Below the pieces are notes generated by a model. It had not been told where the DNA came from, searched no databases, and saw nothing but the letters and a program-made list of their open reading frames with translations. The position numbers were made by a program, and so were the translations under genes. Below are positions 59,369-64,000 of a stretch of DNA of 64,000 nucleotides, in pieces. This DNA is from Syngnathus acus (lineage: Eukaryota > Chordata > Actinopteri > Syngnathiformes > Syngnathidae): the NCBI RefSeq assembly GCF_901709675.1, contig NC_051093.1, forward strand, positions 3,307,053-3,371,052, read 5' to 3'. Position 1 is the stretch's first letter; each line of letters opens with the position of its first letter.

Positions 59369-59657
59369 GCCTAATGCAGTGGGTCTTAACCTTTTTCCTT
59401 GTTCGCACCCCATTCAATTCACCAACCAGTTCTCGCACCCCTAACCCTAAATAATTATTATAATAATAATTGGTTTACTTTACAGCTATAAGGCTTAATT
59501 AGCATTATCCCTAATGCCAATTAACACAATGACTTCTTGATTTCCAGAATTTTTCACTTTTTTTGGTTACCTGACTATTATCCCCGAAAAATTGTAAATT
59601 TCCCCCAGGGTATCCTCGCACCCCCTAGGAAGTATTCTCGCACCCACTGGCCTAATG
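59369..59657. mobile_element. Non-autonomous hAT element with intact 8-bp target duplication
   Basis: The element spans 59377-59649 (273 bp), starting CAGTGGGTCTTAACCTTTTT and ending CTCGCACCCACTG. The terminal inverted repeat CAGTGGGT is exact for 8 bp. It is bracketed by perfect GCCTAATG copies at 59369-59376 and 59650-59657. An 8-bp duplication and CAGTGG ends are hallmarks of hAT elements. No transposase; the internal sequence repeats CTCGCACCCC-type motifs near both ends. Confidence 0.85.
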
Positions 59658-59670
59658 TGACGCGCACATA

Positions 59671-59717
59671 CCTGCTCAGCCCATACCTGCTCAGCCCATA
59701 CCTGCTCAGCCCATACC
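59671..59717. repeat. 15-bp tandem repeat, three copies
   Basis: The unit CCTGCTCAGCCCATA is repeated exactly three times plus two bases, 13 bp beyond the hAT target duplication. It gives a spurious YLLSP peptide repeat. Confidence 0.95.
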
Positions 59718-61752
59718 GAACAAGACAAAATGTCTGAAATGTTTCCAAATTTAAATAGCAACAAAATAAAATGTATCGACGCGCCCGGTGCTGCAGCTTT
59801 TATTACTCTGCTGTGATATGCGGTAAACTGTCATACCCAATGTGACCAACAGAGGTGTCTACTGTTTTCAGCAATCTTATGCAGAACGAAATAGAGAGAC
59901 TTCCGTTAATAATGACTTGACGCAGCATCTAAAGAAAGTCTGAGCGCAAGCTTATTGTTCAAAAGTTTGGTTATTATAAAGATGAACAACACAACCTCCC
60001 CCAAGGAAGTTTTGCACAAGCACGCGTGAGGTGGAACCTCTCCTCTTGAACACAGTCTTGAATTCAGTCTCCGATACTGAATGAATTCTCCCTTGGCCCC
60101 TCTACTGCCACCTTCTTGTTTTCTGCCACCCAATTTGAGTCATAATGCTCCGGGACTGAATGCGCTGCGAGGCTGCTTTTTGGCCATGGTGACATTGCGG
60201 CTTTATAATTCCTGTGCGGGATCTGAGAATGACACACACACTCACACACAAGTGAGTAAGGCCCGCAGATGTTTACAATAGCTTCAACCAACCCGGGAGG
60301 GGTGATGAGCTGTCAGTCAGTCAGTCAGTCAAAAAATAAATAAATAAATAAATTCTAAAGCTGAAGGGGAATGCGTCGGGTGTGATGGCTACACCTGTCT
60401 GGCGTTTCCTGCGGCGGTATCGGAGGTGTAATCCCTGACATCGCCCGTGTTTGCGCTTGCGTTTTTAGATACGCGCGCGTGCTTTCCGGCTGACTTGTGC
60501 ATCACTTGCGGTTCAGCCTGGCTCGAGGGCATCCTCCCCATGCAGTCCGCCACCCACAACTTCATTCACTTGGGACTCAGGTTCCTATTTAATACAGAGC
60601 GCCCCAGCTCAAGAGTTTGTGAGATCTTACTTAGTTGTAGCGAAACACTTTTAGTGCGAACAGCTCCTAACCGCAGTGCCCCACCTGATCCAACAGGTGG
60701 CGCAGTTCTTTTTTTAGCTTTTCATTTTTAATGTTTAGAAGTGAATTCAGATTTTGAAACGAAACTGTGTAGATTTAACATTTAACTGTTTTTACTAACA
60801 GTTTTTTAAACGACTTGTAAATCCCCTTAAAGTTACGGCTTGACGAAATGAAGCTTAGTCGTTCGGTTCAGCATTCGAGATATCAAGCAGAAAAATGTTT
60901 CCTTCGTCTGCAAACCAAATGAGACTTTTAACTTTAATTTACTGCTTCCTTTTTTCCATTTAGTCATTTTCTTACAGTAAGAATTTTTCCAGAGTAAACG
61001 TGCTCGCACCACTCCCTCCCCGACACACCTTTTGGGGAAGTGACTCTGAGCATCTGCTATTTTTAATCTCGTTTTCTGTTCCAGCACTTTAAATGGTGCC
61101 GGCTGCAGTTCTGGGAGATTCCTAAAGCGAGTGTTTACGACCACACTGCGCCATGACGCCAGTAGCACCGGCTCGGATGCGTACCCTCCCCTCAAAAACC
61201 GGGCCCGGAGAAGTCCGATGGCCAAATGGATAATGAGATTCGCTTCTCGGCCTTGCCCACTTTTGTCCGGGTCCAACCCGTGTTTTATTGAAGCCTGGTG
61301 CTGCTGCTGTATGACGTGACATCAGTGAAATCCACCCTTGGCTTGTCTGTTATTTCTGTCTCTGACCCGTTCTTGCCAGGCGCTGCCGCGCTCGGCTGTA
61401 AAGCGGTCAGCGCTTTGGAAACAGCTCCCGGGCTTGTACCAATTTTCCGTTCGGGCCTCCTTTGACACGCTTTAACACCCTCTGACCGAAAATGAAGCCT
61501 CAAAGTAGCAATGTGGAAGACTTCAAAATCGTGTTGCAGTGCACCGTCTTATAATTAGCGTATATGTCGTTGCCTTGGCAACTGCATCTAGTGGACCCTC
61601 ATTTATCGTGAGGTATACGTTCCTTCTTGATCTTTTTTTTAAAAATAAATTACACTTCACACCTGTAGGGGGAGCCAGGCCTGGGGTCATTTCTTTAATT
61701 TGATCCCCCATGGAGTCAGTATGTAATGCAAATTTCTCTCTTTCCTCCACAG
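59718..61752. other. Intergenic DNA
   Basis: No gene seen. A (GTCA)n run at 60312-60330 abuts an (AAAT)n run at 60336-60353. Confidence 0.5.
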
Positions 61753-61810
61753 AAATGGAATCCAAATTCCGAAGAGACGTTAAGCCTCGATAGCTCTCGC
61801 AGATACGACG
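61753..61810 (+). other. Candidate 58-bp coding exon of an unidentified gene
   Basis: The acceptor is strong (TTTCTCTCTTTCCTCCACAG ends at 61752) and the donor is consensus GTGAGT at 61811. Only one of the three frames is open: KWNPNSEETLSLDSSRRYD plus one base. The composition (Ser, acidic, Arg) resembles a cytoplasmic linker. No other exon in this window can be linked to it and I do not recognise the peptide. A microexon of a gene extending to the right is possible; chance splice-like ends are the alternative. Confidence 0.33.
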
Positions 61811-64000
61811 GTGAGTTTGTCTAAGAAGGTCTCTGCATTTACAACGTCATCCTCTCGTAAAACCTTCCTTGAATATGTTAGCTGTCATCACGAGGCCTCG
61901 CGGCTTTATTACTTCCTAACGGGGCGGTTTTATTTAACCGGGAGCTTTCAAACAACACATTTGGACCTTTGCCAAAGATCCTCGAGGCTTTCAACTGACG
62001 CAATCGGCATTTTAACGAGCGACAGCTTTGATTTCAGCAAATTCCAAATTCTTCAGTAAGACGACGTTTAGAATCGGTGGGCTTGGCCGCCGTCCCGCAT
62101 CGCCCGCCACAGTCCAGTGTGTTCCTGTCAGTGTGTTCCCATCAGCATGTTACGCCGCGGTGCCCCTCTCGCCCCCTCCCCTCCTCGGCCGTATTGACTC
62201 GCCAGAACTCGCTGTTTGCCCAATCATTCGGGAGCCGGATACAGGGATGAATTGTTAACTACGGCGGGTCAGCCTGCGCGCCCCTTCGTCTCCCTCGCGC
62301 CCAACCCGCGTGCTGTTGACTCATCTCCATGGCGACGAGGCAGGAATTTGTTTTCTCCCAGCGGCCAATCAAAGGGAGTCACGTGACCAGGAAGCGTCCG
62401 GGGTCCTCGACTGTCGGGAAACAAGGCCTCGGGGGGACTTTTTGTGTGAGATGTGCTCATCAATGATTGTCGCGCACAAATCACCGGGCTTGAATTGAAT
62501 GCGTTTGGTACATTTTGAAAACCCCAAGCTCTCTGAACCCGTTTTTCTCGCCAACAATATGTGCAGGTATGGGCAGGCAAGTGTGTTGTTTGCTCTTTTG
62601 GCCTCCACACGTGTTGTTAGCTCAGGGCAGGTGAGTGTTTGCTTTCTCGTCTCCCTCCATGAGGTCAGCGAGGAATGCGCCGCGTCCCATTTGTCACCCG
62701 CTCCTATTGTCCAGCTCAGCCGACCGGTACATTGGGTTCCGCTGCGAGTGACAAATGTGCCCTTTGCTTCATTGTTTCTTCGTTTGACTCTTGCTGGATG
62801 AAAATGCGAAACCGATTAAGTATGTGAAATGCAAGTCGGGCCAGTCGGAGCCTGTAAGTGAATCACTAAACATTGCCATTGTGTGACGAAATCCACAGTT
62901 GGTTCCGAACTTCTGCAGACCATGTGTGACCACATGGGCGGCTCTTGAAATAGACAAAAAAAAGAAGTATATTTTGTGATTGAGGAGAATCCTTGTCAGA
63001 GGCACCACAAAAGGCAGAACGTGCGATTGGCGTTTTTTCAAATCGTCCGATGAAAAAAAACAAAACATGCCCCAACATGTTTTTCATAACATTATTTGTA
63101 ATGATGTGTGAATGTCTTCATCTCCAAGCTCGTATGATTTGTGTCTGCCTTAGCCCTGCGCCACCTTCTGGGTGGTCCTCACGGCTGGCTTGTCCGTAAT
63201 CCTCCTGTCCCATAAATCAGTGTCCGGGCTCGGGACGGGAGCTGATGCTGTGTGACCAGCGGAGCGAGGTGTGTGGGGGGGCTGGGGGGGGGGGGGTCGA
63301 GGCGCTAAGCCGAGGCTCCGGTCGCTCGATGGCCTCGGCCGCACGTCTGCACACCGTCTTTAAAACAACTCGTCATGCATGGTTGACCTTTGGCAAATGG
63401 CCGCCGCCATTCGCCGTGCCGCTTGGTGGTCAAAAGCACACACGCAAACATTCGTTGGTATGTTGAGACCCCTGATAAAGGTAAATCTTATTTTGTAAGA
63501 ATAATAATAAACAGCGCTTTTAAGAGGGGCTTGGCGCCGCCCGGTTCTCGGGGTCCAAATGACGTGTTTGTTCTGACTAAAGCCAAAGTGGCCCGAGATG
63601 AAAGCCGCGTTCGCGCTAGTACGATGCTGTCTGGCCGCTATGTGGCCTCTCCGCCAAGCTTTTATCTCTGCCGAGAGATTGCTCGCGGTTGCGCCCGGCC
63701 TCCGACTCCCGAAGAGTGCTCGGACCTCTCGCGTTCACCAAGATAACGCTGCTTGGAATAATAACTGTCAATTGTAGCCCGACAAGTGTGGCGGAACACA
63801 AAAGAAGCTAAGATGAAAGGCTGCCAAGCTTTATTGACATGCTCTCATCCAAACACAGCCGAGTGGGTGCCGACGGACATTTTGACCCTCGGGTGCGGCT
63901 GCGTTGAAACGCAATTTGTTCTTTTGTTTGCTAAGATCACAGACGTGTATTTTCAATTTTTTTTTTTTTACCTTAACACCTCCGTCTCTCCATCGCCCTC
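61811..64000. other. Intergenic or intronic DNA to the right edge
   Basis: No gene seen. A G-rich tract lies at 63275-63296. If the 61753 exon is real this would be its downstream intron. Confidence 0.45.

Noticed and set aside
59434-59447. CCCTAACCCTAA telomere-like motif
   Set aside because: Only two units and inside the hAT element; not a telomeric array.

Overview
The window is vertebrate nuclear DNA, almost certainly from a ray-finned (teleost) fish. It has intron-containing genes with GT-AG splicing, CpG-type promoters, long CA/TG/AAAT microsatellites, and interspersed DNA transposons and SINE/LINE relics of the kinds common in fish. I cannot name the species.

Three genes can be read, all in the first 21 kb. 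At the left edge on the minus strand is the first coding exon of med9 (Mediator subunit 9); the rest lies outside the window. Head-to-head with it on the plus strand is a complete usp22 (3540-16939): 13 coding exons, 512 codons plus stop. It encodes the ubiquitin-specific protease of the SAGA coactivator. The full catalytic Cys/His/Asp set and both zinc-binding modules are present. Tail-to-tail with usp22 on the minus strand is an intact single-coding-exon somatostatin receptor, sstr2 (19605-20723), ending in the type-2 receptor C-terminus. A 187-bp tandem duplication lies in the gap between the usp22 and sstr2 ends.

From about 20.8 kb to the right edge (43 kb) I see no confident gene. The stretch holds two nearly identical 0.84-kb transposons with TA target sites, in inverted orientation 12 kb apart. 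The second sits inside an older hAT-like element. There is also a 273-bp hAT-type element with a perfect 8-bp target duplication, another hAT-like relic, a LINE-like tail, SINE fragments and long microsatellites. Weak signals include a decayed protein-like stretch at 42.1-43.1 kb (minus), an unassigned 59-codon ORF at 24.9 kb, and one well-spliced candidate exon at 61.75 kb. The region may be regulatory DNA around sstr2 or an intron of a gene that continues outside, but sequence comparison would be needed to tell.

Functionally, the left end pairs two general RNA polymerase II coactivator components (Mediator and SAGA), each with a palindromic CRE upstream. sstr2 is an unrelated neuroendocrine receptor. 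No novel multi-gene system is evident. The most interesting items are the uORF that overlaps the usp22 start, the five-residue insertion in USP22, the inverted transposon pair and the unexplained hairpins and protein-like fragments.
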